The position numbers and the translations under genes were made by a program. This document shows, one piece after another, positions 16,931 through 26,275 of a stretch of 64,000 nt of DNA; within the stretch, counting starts at the first letter, position 1, and every line of letters starts with the position of its first letter. Below the pieces are notes generated by a model that was not told where the DNA came from, did no database searches, and worked only from the letters and a program-made list of their open reading frames with translations. Where the stretch lies: positions 3,154,887 to 3,218,886 of the forward strand of contig NZ_CP031310.1 in the NCBI RefSeq assembly GCF_004799665.1, read 5' to 3'. The stretch comes from Halapricum salinum. Its GTDB lineage: Archaea > Halobacteriota > Halobacteria > Halobacteriales > Haloarculaceae.

Positions 16931-18415
16931 ATGACCGACTGGACGGAGACGTACCGCCCGTCGACGCTGTCGGAAGTCCGGGGCAACGACAAGGCCCGCG
17001 ACGCCCTGAAAGAGTGGGCCGACACCTGGGAGGACCACCGGGAGGCGGTCGTGCTCCACGGCTCGCCGGGCGTCGGCAAGACCTCTGCGGCACACGCCCT
17101 CGCCAGTGACCTGGGCTGGCCGACGATCGAACTCAACGCCAGCGACGCCCGCACGAAGGACGTCATCGAGCGCGTCGCGGGCGAGGCCGCGAAATCCGGC
17201 ACCTTGAGCCAGGGCGGGTCGGGTCGCCGGGTCGTCATCATGGACGAGGCCGACAACATCCACGGCAACGCCGACCGCGGCGGGGCACGGGCGGTCACGT
17301 CGCTCGTCAAGGAGGCCGACCAGCCGATGATCCTCATCGCCAACGAGTTCTACGAGATGGGAAAGGGGCTGCGAAACGCCTGTCAGGACATCGAGTTCCG
17401 GGACGTCGGCAAGCGCTCGATCGTGCCCGTCCTCAGGGACATCTGCCGCAAAGAGGGAATCGAGTTCGAGGACGCCGCGCTGGATCAGATCGCAGATATG
17501 AATTCGGGAGATCTCCGCGGCGCGATCAAGGACCTGCAGGCGCTGACCGAGGGGCGGGATTCGATCGTCGAATCGGACGTCGTCACGGGCGAGCGCGACA
17601 CCACGCAGGGAATCTTCGAGTATCTGGACGTCGTCATCAAGGAGGGCGACGCCGAAACGGCGCTCAAATCGTCCTACGACGTCGACGAGACGCCGGACGA
17701 CCTGATCAACTGGATCGCGGACAACGTCCCAAAGGACTTCGAGGGCGCAGAGCTCGCGCGGGCCTACGACGCGCTGGCCCGAGCCGATCAGTGGCTCGGC
17801 CGGGTTCGAGCCACGCAGAACTACAGCTTCTGGAAGTACGCCGGCGACAACATGACTGCGGGCGTCGCCGCTGCTCGCGGGAGTCAGAAAGGCGGCTGGA
17901 CACGTTACGGGCCACCCTCCTACTGGTCGAAACTCGGGCGCTCGAAGGGGACCCGGAAGACCCGCGATTACATCGCTCGCGAGATTGCGACCACCAACGG
18001 CGTCAGTATCTCGACGGCTCGGCGGGAGATCATGCCCTTCCTTGCGACGATGACTCATCACTGCAAGAACCGTGAGCTCACGGTTGCGATGGCTGCTGCG
18101 TACGACCTGAGTGCCGGTCACGTCGCCTTCATCACAGGGAGTGGCGAGGACACGAACAAGGTCCAGTCGATCGTCGAGGACGCCGAGACGCTTCGGGAAG
18201 AAGCGGCCGTCGCGGCCAGCGGTGACGCGTTCGCTGGTGGCCGCGCGGGCCAGTCCGAGTCGACCGACGCAGCGGCGGACGAAGCGAGCACTACGAAACG
18301 AGCAGACGAGGGCGAGCAGCAAGCGGCCTCGACAGACGCAGCCGACGATTCGGGGGCCGAGGAGTCCGAGGAGGCAGACGACGACGGACAGACTGGTCTC
18401 TCGGACTTCATGTGA
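16931..18415 (+). CDS. rfcL: Replication factor C large subunit (clamp loader)
   Basis: AAA+ ATPase of the archaeal sliding-clamp loader, which with RfcS opens PCNA at primer ends. The 494-aa protein has RFC box II/III motifs: TYRPSTLSEVRGN at the start, Walker A GSPGVGKT (44-51), DEAD Walker B (105-108) and NASD. A collar domain follows to about 400, then a low-complexity Ala/Glu/Asp tail of about 80 residues ending in QTGLSDFM, which resembles a PIP box for PCNA binding. ATG 16931 is chosen because the family begins with MTDWTE-like residues; the open frame extends 51 codons further upstream but overlaps the toxin gene. Divergent-convergent layout with the kinase gene downstream. Confidence 0.95.
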   Translation: MTDWTETYRPSTLSEVRGNDKARDALKEWADTWEDHREAVVLHGSPGVGKTSAAHALASDLGWPTIELNASDARTKDVIERVAGEAAKSGTLSQGGSGRRVVIMDEADNIHGNADRGGARAVTSLVKEADQPMILIANEFYEMGKGLRNACQDIEFRDVGKRSIVPVLRDICRKEGIEFEDAALDQIADMNSGDLRGAIKDLQALTEGRDSIVESDVVTGERDTTQGIFEYLDVVIKEGDAETALKSSYDVDETPDDLINWIADNVPKDFEGAELARAYDALARADQWLGRVRATQNYSFWKYAGDNMTAGVAAARGSQKGGWTRYGPPSYWSKLGRSKGTRKTRDYIAREIATTNGVSISTARREIMPFLATMTHHCKNRELTVAMAAAYDLSAGHVAFITGSGEDTNKVQSIVEDAETLREEAAVAASGDAFAGGRAGQSESTDAAADEASTTKRADEGEQQAASTDAADDSGAEESEEADDDGQTGLSDFM

Positions 18416-18439
18416 CCGCCGTCGAGCGTGGAATCCGAC

Positions 18440-20284
18440 TCAGTACCAGTCGACGCCGGTGATCTCGAAGCGAGCGCCGCCCGAGTCGCTGTCACGGACG
18501 TCGATCTCCCAGTCGTGTGCCTCGACGATGGCCGAGACGATGTAGAGGCCGTAGCCTGAATCTTCTGCGGCATCGGCGTACTCGACCTCGAAAAGATCTG
18601 CTTTCTGCTCGTCCGGTATTCCGACGCCGTCGTCCGCGACGTAGAAGCCATGGTCGAGCAGCCCCACGTCGATCGAGGCCGGAGCGCCAGCGTGCTCGAC
18701 GCTGTTGGTAAACAGGAAGTCGAACAGTTCGATCAGCGAGTCCGAGTTGGCTGCGAGCGTCGCCTCGGGCGGGGGATCGATCGTCGCGTGGTCGGTTTCG
18801 ATCTTCGTCCAGGCGCTCGCCGCAGCTTCGCGGAGATCGGTCGCATCGGTCGTACGGGGAATCTTGCTCGTCTGGGCCAGCTGTAACAGCTGCGTCAGCA
18901 GACGTTCCATTCGTTCGAGTGTGTGCTCGGTCCCCTCTAGCCGCTGGGAGTCTCGAGTGGCACGCTCGCGAGCGACGTTTGCGAGCGCGATCTGCAAACG
19001 GTTGCGAAGCTCGTGTGCGCCGAGCGTCGCGAACTCTTCGAGCTGGCGGTTCTTCCGGGCCAGTTCGCGTTCGCGCTCGGCGCGGTCGAATGCGGCCGCG
19101 ACGTTCGAGGCCAGGACGTGCGCGAGCCGATCGCTGAACTCGTCGACAGCCCCGCTGGGGGCGACCAGCCCGAGTACGCCGTGGCCACCCAGGGGGATGA
19201 CGATCCCGACGTCACCGTGTTCGAACGACCCCTCGAAGACGGCGTCGACGATCGTCGACGCGTCACGTGTGATCGCGTCGTCCGAATCGACGTAGTGGGT
19301 TTCACCGCGTTCGTGGGTCCGCCGAAACGCCGTCCGGTAGCGGTCGAAGATCGACTCGGCTGCGTCTGTCGGGCTACTCTCGATCGGGGCGAGTTCATCG
19401 CCGCGTTCGAGCGCGACTTCTACTGCCGGCAGGTAGTCGATCTCCCGGGCGATGTCCACGGTGACGGCGGCGATCTCGGGTTTGGTCGTCGCTCGCGAGA
19501 GTTCTCGGCTGGCCTCGTGGAGAGCCGCCATCAGTGTCTCTTGCTGTTTCGCTGGTGTGACGTCCTGCGTGCCGCCCACGAGTCCGACGATTTCACCGCT
19601 CTCGTCGTAGCGGGGGACTTTCGTGGTGCTGACCCAGCGTCGGTTTCCACCCTGATCGACGTACTCTTCGACGTCGTTGATCATCGCCTGCCCGTCTGCG
19701 ACGAGCCGTTGTTCCTGTTCCCAGAGTTCGTCAGCGTGGTTGGCCTCGAACAGTTCGTAGTCCGTCATCCCGATCAACTGCTCGCGCGTGAAGCCGTAGT
19801 TGCCCGCCGTGTGGGTCGTGACGTTGGCGAACCGACCAAGATCGTCCTTGATGAACAGTGTGTGCGGGTAATTCCGAAGGAGCGACGACAACTGAGCCGA
19901 GCTGGGTTCGAAGTCGGCGCCGTACCCCGCCGCGTGCTCAATCCGACGGGCGATCAACGCCGGTCGAGACGCCGGGACGCGGATCACGTCCGTCGCACCG
20001 AGATCTAGCGGCGCCCGCACAGACTCGTGTCCGGCGCGTCGCGTGTAGACGACGACGGGGGCATCGAATCGCTCACGTGCGTCGTCCAGAAGAGGGAGGG
20101 CGTTCACCTCGGGCTTGTCCTCCGTCTCGGGCGCGTCCAGAACGACCAGACAGTCCGGGGTCGTCTCGACCTCGTCGAGGCCGGGGACGCGTTCCGCGAT
20201 CGGGAGCGACGCCGACCGGAGCGCGTCGGCTACCGGTTGGAGACGACCGTCCGGGTCGACGAGTACGATACCTGGCTCTGACAT
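18440..20284 (-). CDS. PAS/GAF sensor histidine kinase
   Basis: Soluble two-component sensor of 614 aa. Order: a receiver-like but uncanonical domain (1-125), a PAS domain (about 130-250, with KDDLGRFANVT and the GGTQDVT ending), a GAF domain (about 255-400), a dimerisation helix with the phospho-accepting His in GAHELRNRLQIA, and an HATPase domain with FTNSVEHA, ADDGVGIPDE and GYGLYIV boxes intact. In most relatives the H-box reads H-x-L-R-N-P; here the proline is arginine, a mild change. No transmembrane segment is seen, so it senses a cytoplasmic cue. Its response regulator is not adjacent. Confidence 0.88.
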   Translation of the reverse strand: MSEPGIVLVDPDGRLQPVADALRSASLPIAERVPGLDEVETTPDCLVVLDAPETEDKPEVNALPLLDDARERFDAPVVVYTRRAGHESVRAPLDLGATDVIRVPASRPALIARRIEHAAGYGADFEPSSAQLSSLLRNYPHTLFIKDDLGRFANVTTHTAGNYGFTREQLIGMTDYELFEANHADELWEQEQRLVADGQAMINDVEEYVDQGGNRRWVSTTKVPRYDESGEIVGLVGGTQDVTPAKQQETLMAALHEASRELSRATTKPEIAAVTVDIAREIDYLPAVEVALERGDELAPIESSPTDAAESIFDRYRTAFRRTHERGETHYVDSDDAITRDASTIVDAVFEGSFEHGDVGIVIPLGGHGVLGLVAPSGAVDEFSDRLAHVLASNVAAAFDRAERERELARKNRQLEEFATLGAHELRNRLQIALANVARERATRDSQRLEGTEHTLERMERLLTQLLQLAQTSKIPRTTDATDLREAAASAWTKIETDHATIDPPPEATLAANSDSLIELFDFLFTNSVEHAGAPASIDVGLLDHGFYVADDGVGIPDEQKADLFEVEYADAAEDSGYGLYIVSAIVEAHDWEIDVRDSDSGGARFEITGVDWY

Positions 20285-20397
20285 GGCTTTCCCCGCCCGC
20301 CCCTCCGAGGGCGACCGTACCCCGATACACCGACTACGTGGTAATAAACGTCCCGTCCGATTTCACCACGCGAAGAAACGTCGTCGACTCCGATTTC

Positions 20398-20787
20398 TCA
20401 GTTCGTGCTCACGAACTCCAGCAAGACGCCGCCCGTGTCTCGGGGGTGGAGGAACGCGACATCGTGACCCCAGGCCCCGGGACGCGGCTCGTCGTCGAGC
20501 GACTCGATCCCCATCCGTTCGGCCCGTGCCAGTGCCTGTTCAATGTCGACGGTCGCGAGAGCGAGATGGTGGATCCCGGAGCCCCGTCGATCGAGATAGC
20601 GCGCGATGGCGTTGTTCTCAGCGACTGGCTCGAGCAACTCGAAGTAACCGTTTCCGAGGTCGAGAAAGACGATTTCCATGCCGTCGAAGGTCTCCTGATG
20701 GGCGATCTCGGCGTCGAGCAACGACTCGTAGCGCTCTGCGAGCACCGCGGCGTCCTCGGTCGCGATCCCGGCGTGGTCGAAGCGCAT
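20398..20787 (-). CDS. mce: Methylmalonyl-CoA epimerase
   Basis: Converts (S)- to (R)-methylmalonyl-CoA, linking propionyl-CoA carboxylation to the mutase. The 129-aa VOC-fold protein starts MRFDHAGIATED and contains the metal-ligand histidine of DHAGIA, the glutamate in YFELLEP, the second histidine in GIHHLAL and the C-terminal glutamate in VLLEFVS. ATG 20787 is preferred over an upstream start eight codons earlier because family members begin here. The mutase large subunit lies about 310 bases upstream on the same strand, with an antisense DUF2892 gene in the gap. A glyoxalase of other specificity is a remote alternative. Confidence 0.9.
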   Translation of the reverse strand: MRFDHAGIATEDAAVLAERYESLLDAEIAHQETFDGMEIVFLDLGNGYFELLEPVAENNAIARYLDRRGSGIHHLALATVDIEQALARAERMGIESLDDEPRPGAWGHDVAFLHPRDTGGVLLEFVSTN

Positions 20788-20861
20788 AGCGGCCCGTCTC
20801 GTGGCTCCCATATCAACCTTGAGTCGGCATTGTTTTGTGAATGTGGGACAATATACACACT

Positions 20862-21092
20862 ATGGACCGCAACGTCGGTATGACAGATCGATTCGTTCGA
20901 ATGGGGCTCGGTTTCGTGGCACTGATCGCCGCACTCGCCTTGTTTGCCGGTGTCGGTGGCCTGTCCGGCACTGTCGGGACCGTCGCCGCTCCAATCGTCC
21001 TGGCAATCGTCGGTGCGGTATTGCTCGTGACAGGGTACACCCAGACCTGCCCAGCCTACCGGTTGATCGGCTTCCGGACGCTCAATCGCTGA
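20862..21092 (+). CDS. DUF2892 small membrane protein (YgaP-TM-like)
   Basis: Protein of 76 aa with two transmembrane segments: MGLGFVALIAALALFAGVGG and the stretch around VAAPIVLAIVGAVLLVTGYT. The start reads MDRNVGMTDRFVRM and the end TCPAYRLIGFRTLN, both typical of DUF2892. In rhodanese YgaP this module follows the sulfurtransferase domain; stand-alone copies have unknown roles. The late cysteine (CPAYRL) is a conserved feature. The gene lies between methylmalonyl-CoA mutase and epimerase but on the opposite strand, its stop only six bases from the mutase stop. Confidence 0.82.
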   Translation: MDRNVGMTDRFVRMGLGFVALIAALALFAGVGGLSGTVGTVAAPIVLAIVGAVLLVTGYTQTCPAYRLIGFRTLNR

Positions 21093-21098
21093 GTGGGG

Positions 21099-22778
21099 TT
21101 ACGTTCCAGGCTGGTGTTCGCCGAAGACGTCTCGTAACGCGTCACAGATCTCCCCGGTCGTCGCGTAGGCTTTCACTGCGTCGATCAACGGTGGCATGAG
21201 GTTGTCGCCGTTCTCGGCCGCGTCGCGAACTGCCGCCAGTGCGCTCGCGACGGCGTCGTCCTCGCGCTCTTCTCGCACTCCCTCCAGACGTTCGATCTGA
21301 CGCTGCTGCTGTTGCTCGCTCACGTCTTCGATCGCGGCGTCTTGCTGGGTCTCGTCGACAGTGAACTCGTTGACGCCGACGATGATCCGCTCACCCGACT
21401 CGACTTCTTGCTGGCGTTCGTAGGCGACGTCCTGGATCTGCCGCTGGACCCATCCTGACTCGATCGCCTCGCGCATCCCGCCGCGATCGTCGACCTCGGC
21501 GATGATCTCCCGGGCTTCGGCTTCCAGATCGTCGGTCAGTGACTCGACGTAGTAGCTGCCGGCCAGCGGATCGATCGTGTCGGCGGCACCGGACTCGTGG
21601 GCGAGGATCTGCTGGGTTCGCAGCGCGGTCCGGACGCTCTGTTCGGTCGGTAGCGAGAGTGCCTCGTCTTTGCCGTTGGTGTGGAGACTCTGGGTGCCGC
21701 CGAGAACTGCCGCCAGCGCCTGGTAGGCGACCCTGACGACGTTGTTCTCTATCTGCTGGGCCGTCAGCGTCGAGCCCGCAGTCTGGGTGTGAAACTTCAA
21801 CTGCTTGCTCGCCGGATCGTCTGGGTCGAACCGCTCCTCGACGATCGACGCCCAGAGCCGCCGCGCCGCACGGAACTTCGCCGCTTCCTCGAAGATGTCG
21901 TTGTAGGAAGCGAAGAAGAAAGATAGCTGGGGCGCGAACTCGTCGACGTCCAGTCCCGCGTCGAGGGCCGTCTCGACGTACTCGATGGCGTTCGCCAGCG
22001 TGAACGCGATCTCCTGGGCAGCGGTCGAGCCGGCCTCCCGGACGTGGTAGCCCGAGATCGAGATCGGATTGAACTTCGGGAGTTCCGCGGCCGCAAACTC
22101 GAAGATGTCAGTGACGATCCGCATCGACGGCTCCGGCGGGTAGATGTAGGTGTTGCGCGCGATGTACTCCTTGAGCACGTCGTTCTGGATGGTCCCCCGA
22201 AGTTCCTCGCGCGGGACGCCTTGCTGATCGCCCACCGCGACGTACATGGCCAGCAGGACGCTCGCCGGCGCGTTGATGGTCATACTCGTCGACACGTCCG
22301 AGAGCGGAATCCCGTCGAAGACCGTCTCCATATCCCGTAGCGAGTCGATGGCGACCCCCGCTTTCCCGACTTCCCCGGCAGCCATCGCAGCGTCCGAGTC
22401 GTAGCCCATCTGCGTGGGGAGGTCGAACGCCATCGAGAGGCCAGTCTGACCCTCCTCTAGCAGATAGTTGAATCGCTCGTTGGTCTCGCTCGCGGTGCCC
22501 ATCCCTGCGTACTGGCGCATCGTCCAGAGCCGGCCGCGATACATCGTCGTGTAGACGCCGCGCGTGTAGGGTTCCTTTCCAGGGAAGCCGAGGTCCTCGC
22601 CGTAGTCGAGATCGGCGACGTCGGCTGGCGTGTAGAGGCGGTCGACCTGCTGGCCCCCAGTGTCGGTCCTGAACTGCTCGCGGCGCTCGCCGAACCGGTC
22701 GAGGGTCGGCTGGAGAGTCTGGTCTTCCCACTCGGCTTTCGCCTCGCGAATCGCCGCCAGCTCGTCCGGATCGAACAT
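21099..22778 (-). CDS. mcmA1: Methylmalonyl-CoA mutase, large (substrate-binding) subunit
   Basis: Isomerises (R)-methylmalonyl-CoA to succinyl-CoA. The 559-aa protein is the substrate-binding TIM-barrel half: [28 protein letters not shown], then [34 protein letters not shown] and [10 protein letters not shown]. It lacks the C-terminal B12-binding domain with DXHXXG, so a separate small subunit is required, as in other archaea; it is not in this window. Start ATG 22778. The epimerase gene is next on the same strand. Together they serve propionate, odd-chain or methylaspartate-pathway carbon flow, the exact use being inference. Confidence 0.92.
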   Translation of the reverse strand: MFDPDELAAIREAKAEWEDQTLQPTLDRFGERREQFRTDTGGQQVDRLYTPADVADLDYGEDLGFPGKEPYTRGVYTTMYRGRLWTMRQYAGMGTASETNERFNYLLEEGQTGLSMAFDLPTQMGYDSDAAMAAGEVGKAGVAIDSLRDMETVFDGIPLSDVSTSMTINAPASVLLAMYVAVGDQQGVPREELRGTIQNDVLKEYIARNTYIYPPEPSMRIVTDIFEFAAAELPKFNPISISGYHVREAGSTAAQEIAFTLANAIEYVETALDAGLDVDEFAPQLSFFFASYNDIFEEAAKFRAARRLWASIVEERFDPDDPASKQLKFHTQTAGSTLTAQQIENNVVRVAYQALAAVLGGTQSLHTNGKDEALSLPTEQSVRTALRTQQILAHESGAADTIDPLAGSYYVESLTDDLEAEAREIIAEVDDRGGMREAIESGWVQRQIQDVAYERQQEVESGERIIVGVNEFTVDETQQDAAIEDVSEQQQQRQIERLEGVREEREDDAVASALAAVRDAAENGDNLMPPLIDAVKAYATTGEICDALRDVFGEHQPGT

Positions 22779-22862
22779 ACCTCAGCCTACGCGCGCCCGG
22801 CCTTGAAGGTTGGCCGTCGAAAAGCGAAACACCCCAGTCGAGCGCCACCATAGCACGATTCG

Positions 22863-23531
22863 ATGGCCGACTACGACACCGTCCTGCTCGATCTCGACGG
22901 GACACTCTGTGAGTACGTCCGGACCAAGAACGACCTGCTCGCTGCCGCATTCGGAGAGCTCGGCGTCGAACCGCCGTTCTCGGCACGTGACTACGTCGAA
23001 CGAGTCGATCTCTACGCCGACCGGGCGGACTCGATGGTCGAGCGTCGCCGGCTGTGTTTTGCAGAACTCGCCGAAGAGAACGGCCACGACCCCGATATCG
23101 GTCGTGCAGCCGCCGACGTCTACGCCAGGGAGCGCGACCACAGCAACGTCCGCTTTCTCGACGGCGCGAGCGAGGCCCTGGCAGCACTCCGAGAGCGCTA
23201 CCCGCTCGGCTTGGTGACTAACGGCGGCCCGGACATGCAGGACCAGAAGATCGATGGACTGGGTGTCCGCGAGCACTTCGAGACAGTCGTCTACGCCGGC
23301 CACGACACGCCGGCTAAACCCGATCCGGCGCCGTTCGAGCGCGCGCTGTCCGATCTCGGCTCGAACGCTGAGCGATCTATCTACGTCGGGAACAACTACG
23401 AATCCGACGTCGTCGGGGCCGCAAACGCCGGCCTGGCGTCGATTCTGGTCGGTGAACCACCGGTCGACGGCAGCGTCGATCCGCTGGCGACGGTCGACTC
23501 CCCGGCCGACGTGCCGCGGTTGCTCGAGTAG
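22863..23531 (+). CDS. HAD family hydrolase
   Basis: Haloacid dehalogenase-like phosphatase of 222 aa. Motif I DLDGTLCEY (residues 10-18) has the nucleophilic aspartate and the acid/base aspartate; motif II is LVTNGG; the lysine of motif III is in PAKPDPAPF; motif IV is GNNYESDVVGAANAG. The cap between motif I and II (about 20-95) is helical, placing it in subfamily I with phosphoglycolate phosphatase and pyrophosphatase-like enzymes. Substrate unknown. It diverges from the mutase gene with 84 bases between starts. Confidence 0.88.
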   Translation: MADYDTVLLDLDGTLCEYVRTKNDLLAAAFGELGVEPPFSARDYVERVDLYADRADSMVERRRLCFAELAEENGHDPDIGRAAADVYARERDHSNVRFLDGASEALAALRERYPLGLVTNGGPDMQDQKIDGLGVREHFETVVYAGHDTPAKPDPAPFERALSDLGSNAERSIYVGNNYESDVVGAANAGLASILVGEPPVDGSVDPLATVDSPADVPRLLE

Positions 23532-23568
23532 TCGCGGGGGCCGTTCGATAGTCGATAGCCTCTGATGA

Positions 23569-24150
23569 TCAGTCGCTGGTATCGTACTTGTAGGTCGCTT
23601 CGTCGGGGTCGATCCCGAAGTCCTCTGGCGTCTCGGTCGGCTCGGGTTCCTCGTCGGTGACGCCGGCGGCTTTGAACGCTTGCCGGAGGTCAGTGGGCAT
23701 CTCGAAATCCGCGACGTCCAGCCGCATCGGGACTGCCTCGGGCTGGATGTTCCCCCGCTTGGTGTCGAGTCGTTCCTGTAGCTTCTCGGGGAGTCCGTCG
23801 GCGTCCATCCCCTCGAAGCCGAACTGTGCGAGGTACTCGGGCTGGTCGGTCAGCGAGTAGACGACCTCGAACCCTTCGTCGCCCGCCTTCTGGACGAGAC
23901 GCTCGATGACGTGCGCCCCGACGCCTTGCTCGCGCCAGTCGTCGAGCACCCCGATGCTGGTGAGTTCACAGGTCTCTCCGCCGTCGGTCTTGTGGATTCG
24001 GATGCGGCCGAAACCCGCCTTCGCGTTGGTCTGCTCGTCGATGGCGATGACGTAATCGCGCGAGCGAAAGGCGGTCTCGTCCAGGCCCATCTCTTCGATC
24101 CGATCCAGCAACCAGACCTCTTCTCGGTTCTTCGCGTCCCGGACGTACAT
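23569..24150 (-). CDS. GNAT-family N-acetyltransferase
   Basis: Acetyl-CoA-dependent acetyltransferase of 193 aa. The GNAT core is at residues 1-130: KAGFGRIRIHK, then ELTSIGVLDDWREQGVGAHVIERLV with the Q-x-x-G-x-G/A pyrophosphate loop. A C-terminal extension of about 65 residues is acidic and ends ATYKYDTSD. ATG 24150 (MYVRDAKNREEV) is used instead of a start nine codons upstream because the GNAT fold begins here. It faces the racemase gene head to head with about 100 bases between. Acceptor unknown; such haloarchaeal proteins are annotated only by fold. Confidence 0.85.
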   Translation of the reverse strand: MYVRDAKNREEVWLLDRIEEMGLDETAFRSRDYVIAIDEQTNAKAGFGRIRIHKTDGGETCELTSIGVLDDWREQGVGAHVIERLVQKAGDEGFEVVYSLTDQPEYLAQFGFEGMDADGLPEKLQERLDTKRGNIQPEAVPMRLDVADFEMPTDLRQAFKAAGVTDEEPEPTETPEDFGIDPDEATYKYDTSD

Positions 24151-24251
24151 ACCTGCACGTAGGCTGGCCGCGCTCAAAAGGGTACTGTCGATAGGTGGTT
24201 GCGTCCCGGCTGGCCCGGCCGTTTTTTGTCGGCTCGACTCCCACGTCCGCT

Positions 24252-25469
24252 ATGCAACTCCCCCTGGGGTCCGGGACCATCGAAGTTACGCTGCCCGATT
24301 GTTCCGTCGAGACAGCGGTCCCAGCCGGTGGCGAGTCGATCGACGTCCGGTCGGCTGCCGAACGCACCGTCGCCGATCCGCACGGCCCGCCGCTGGCAGA
24401 CGCAGTGGACGCGAGCGACGACGTGGCGATCGTCGTCACGGACGTCACGCGGGCGACGCCCGACGACGTGCTGCTGGACGTTCTCGTGGACTGCCTCCGA
24501 GACTGCGGCGTCGGTCGCGAGCAAGTGACAGTCGTGCTCGGCCTCGGCCTCCACCGCCCCATGACCGACGACGAGATCCAGTCGGAATTCGACGAGAACG
24601 CCGACCTCGTCGAGAACCACGACCCGCAATCGGTCGTCACGGTCGGCCAGGTCGATGGCGTCGACATCGAGATTAATCGAACGGTCGCAGCCGCGGACAC
24701 GGTCCTGGCGACGGGCATGGTCGAACCCCACCAGTACGCCGGCTTCTCCGGCGGCGCGAAGACGGTCGTGATCGGCGCAGGAGGCGAATCACAGATCGGC
24801 TACACCCACGGCCCGGATCTACTATCCCAGGACGGGACGCGGATCGGTCGGATCGCGGACAATCCCTTCCGGGACTTTCTGGATCGGGCCGGCGACCTCG
24901 CAGGTCCCGACTTCTGCATCAACGTCACCCACGGTCCGCAGGGATTTCTGGGCGTCGAGGCCGGCCGACCACGAGCGGTCGTTCGAGCGCTGGCTTCGAC
25001 GGCCCGCGAGGCACTGGCCGTCGACGTAGACGGGGGATACGACGCCGTGATCGCAGGAATCGGCGCGCCCAAGGACGCCAACCTCTATCAGGCCTCACGA
25101 GCGGCGACATACGTCGCGCTGGGCGACCACAATCCACTCCACGAAGGCGGACGGATCGTCGTGCCCGCCGTACTCCCAGAAGGAGCGGGCGACGGTACTG
25201 GCGAACAGCGCTTCAAGCGCTGGCTCGAAAGCGCCGTCGACGCCGATTCGCTGTTCGAGACCATGCGAGATGGGTACGAACCCGGTGCCCAGCGGGCGTT
25301 CGTTCTCGCGCGCATCCTCCGGTCGTACGACGTGTGGATCACCAACAGTCAACACCCCCAGCTCGTCGCGGACTGTCTCATGCACGCCGCAGACTCGCCC
25401 GCGGACGCGATCGATTCCAGCAGTCGAGTCCTGGTCGTCCCCGACGCTATCAACACGCTCCTGCAATAA
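24252..25469 (+). CDS. LarA-family nickel-dependent racemase/epimerase (DUF2088)
   Basis: Member of the lactate racemase family, which uses a nickel-pincer nucleotide bound covalently to lysine. All key residues of Lactiplantibacillus LarA line up with exact spacing: arginine in DVTRATP (R67), catalytic His in GLHRPM (H101) and in EPHQYAGF (H160), the pincer-binding lysine in SGGAK ten residues on (K170), and the nickel ligand His in IGYTHGP sixteen further (H186). The protein is 405 aa from ATG 24252; the frame is open 19 codons upstream but only the shorter start fits. Cofactor genes larB, larC and larE are not in the window. The substrate may be lactate, malate or another 2-hydroxyacid. 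Confidence 0.87.
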   Translation: MQLPLGSGTIEVTLPDCSVETAVPAGGESIDVRSAAERTVADPHGPPLADAVDASDDVAIVVTDVTRATPDDVLLDVLVDCLRDCGVGREQVTVVLGLGLHRPMTDDEIQSEFDENADLVENHDPQSVVTVGQVDGVDIEINRTVAAADTVLATGMVEPHQYAGFSGGAKTVVIGAGGESQIGYTHGPDLLSQDGTRIGRIADNPFRDFLDRAGDLAGPDFCINVTHGPQGFLGVEAGRPRAVVRALASTAREALAVDVDGGYDAVIAGIGAPKDANLYQASRAATYVALGDHNPLHEGGRIVVPAVLPEGAGDGTGEQRFKRWLESAVDADSLFETMRDGYEPGAQRAFVLARILRSYDVWITNSQHPQLVADCLMHAADSPADAIDSSSRVLVVPDAINTLLQ

Positions 25470-25487
25470 GCAATTCGGCCGGCAGTG

Positions 25488-26222
25488 TCAGGCGTCGAGT
25501 TCGGAGACCGCGATCAACATCCGGCCGTCGTCGAGTGCCGTGACCATCTTCGACTCAGTAAAGGTCGAGCCGTCGGCGCGCAATCCCTTGCTTCGGCCGG
25601 TCCACTCGCCGCCGCCCTGGACTACGGGCAGGACGTGTGTCTTGATGTGCTCGACCTCCTCGTCCGGGTGGAGTTCGGTCCAGTGTTTGCCAGTGACCTC
25701 CTCGGACTCGTAATCGTAGAGACTGGCGTACGTATCGTCGACCTCGTCGAAGGATTCGTCGACCCCCACGACACCGACGCCGTCGAGTTCGATTTCCGAC
25801 TCGGGGTCGAACGCGCCGCCGCCCGCCATCGCGTGTTCGACTCGACGGACGAGCATCGTGTAGGGCTCGCCACCGAACCCCTTCTTGAGGTAGTCCGTCA
25901 GGCCGGCGTGGACGACCTCGGCGGCGACGTCAGAGGTCTCTGCACTCGAAAACAGCAACAGCGGGAGTTCGGGATGTAATTCCCGGACGGCTTCGAGGAA
26001 GTCGATACCGTTCATCTCGGGCATATCGTAGTCGCTGACGACACAGTCGTACTCGGTCGGTCCGTCCCGAAGCTCCTCCAGCGCGACCTCTGGATCGGTC
26101 TCTACGTCGACCGTACAGTTCAGTCCGCTCTGCTCGCGCTCTAAGTACGTCGCGACGATCTCGCCCATCGCCGGGTCGTCGTCGACGTGAAGAACATCGT
26201 AGTGAGTCATCAGCGCAGCCAT
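25488..26222 (-). CDS. Response regulator with receiver and PAS-like domain
   Basis: Two-component output protein of 244 aa. Receiver domain 1-125: acidic pocket VLHVDDDP, phospho-accepting aspartate in VVSDYDMPEMNG, switch serine in LLLFSSAE and lysine in YLKKGFG. The rest (about 140-244) is a PAS-like domain with TGKHWTELHPDEE and the closing FTESKMVTALDDGRML strands. No DNA-binding domain is seen, as in many haloarchaeal regulators. ATG 26222 is preferred because an A/T box (catatttcag, 26241-26250) lies about 20-28 bases before it; ATG 26210 is a close alternative. Confidence 0.84.
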   Translation of the reverse strand: MAALMTHYDVLHVDDDPAMGEIVATYLEREQSGLNCTVDVETDPEVALEELRDGPTEYDCVVSDYDMPEMNGIDFLEAVRELHPELPLLLFSSAETSDVAAEVVHAGLTDYLKKGFGGEPYTMLVRRVEHAMAGGGAFDPESEIELDGVGVVGVDESFDEVDDTYASLYDYESEEVTGKHWTELHPDEEVEHIKTHVLPVVQGGGEWTGRSKGLRADGSTFTESKMVTALDDGRMLIAVSELDA

Positions 26223-26275
26223 ACCTGAATGGACTGCGTGCTGAAATATGGCCTGAGTGCCTACCTCGTTTGGTA

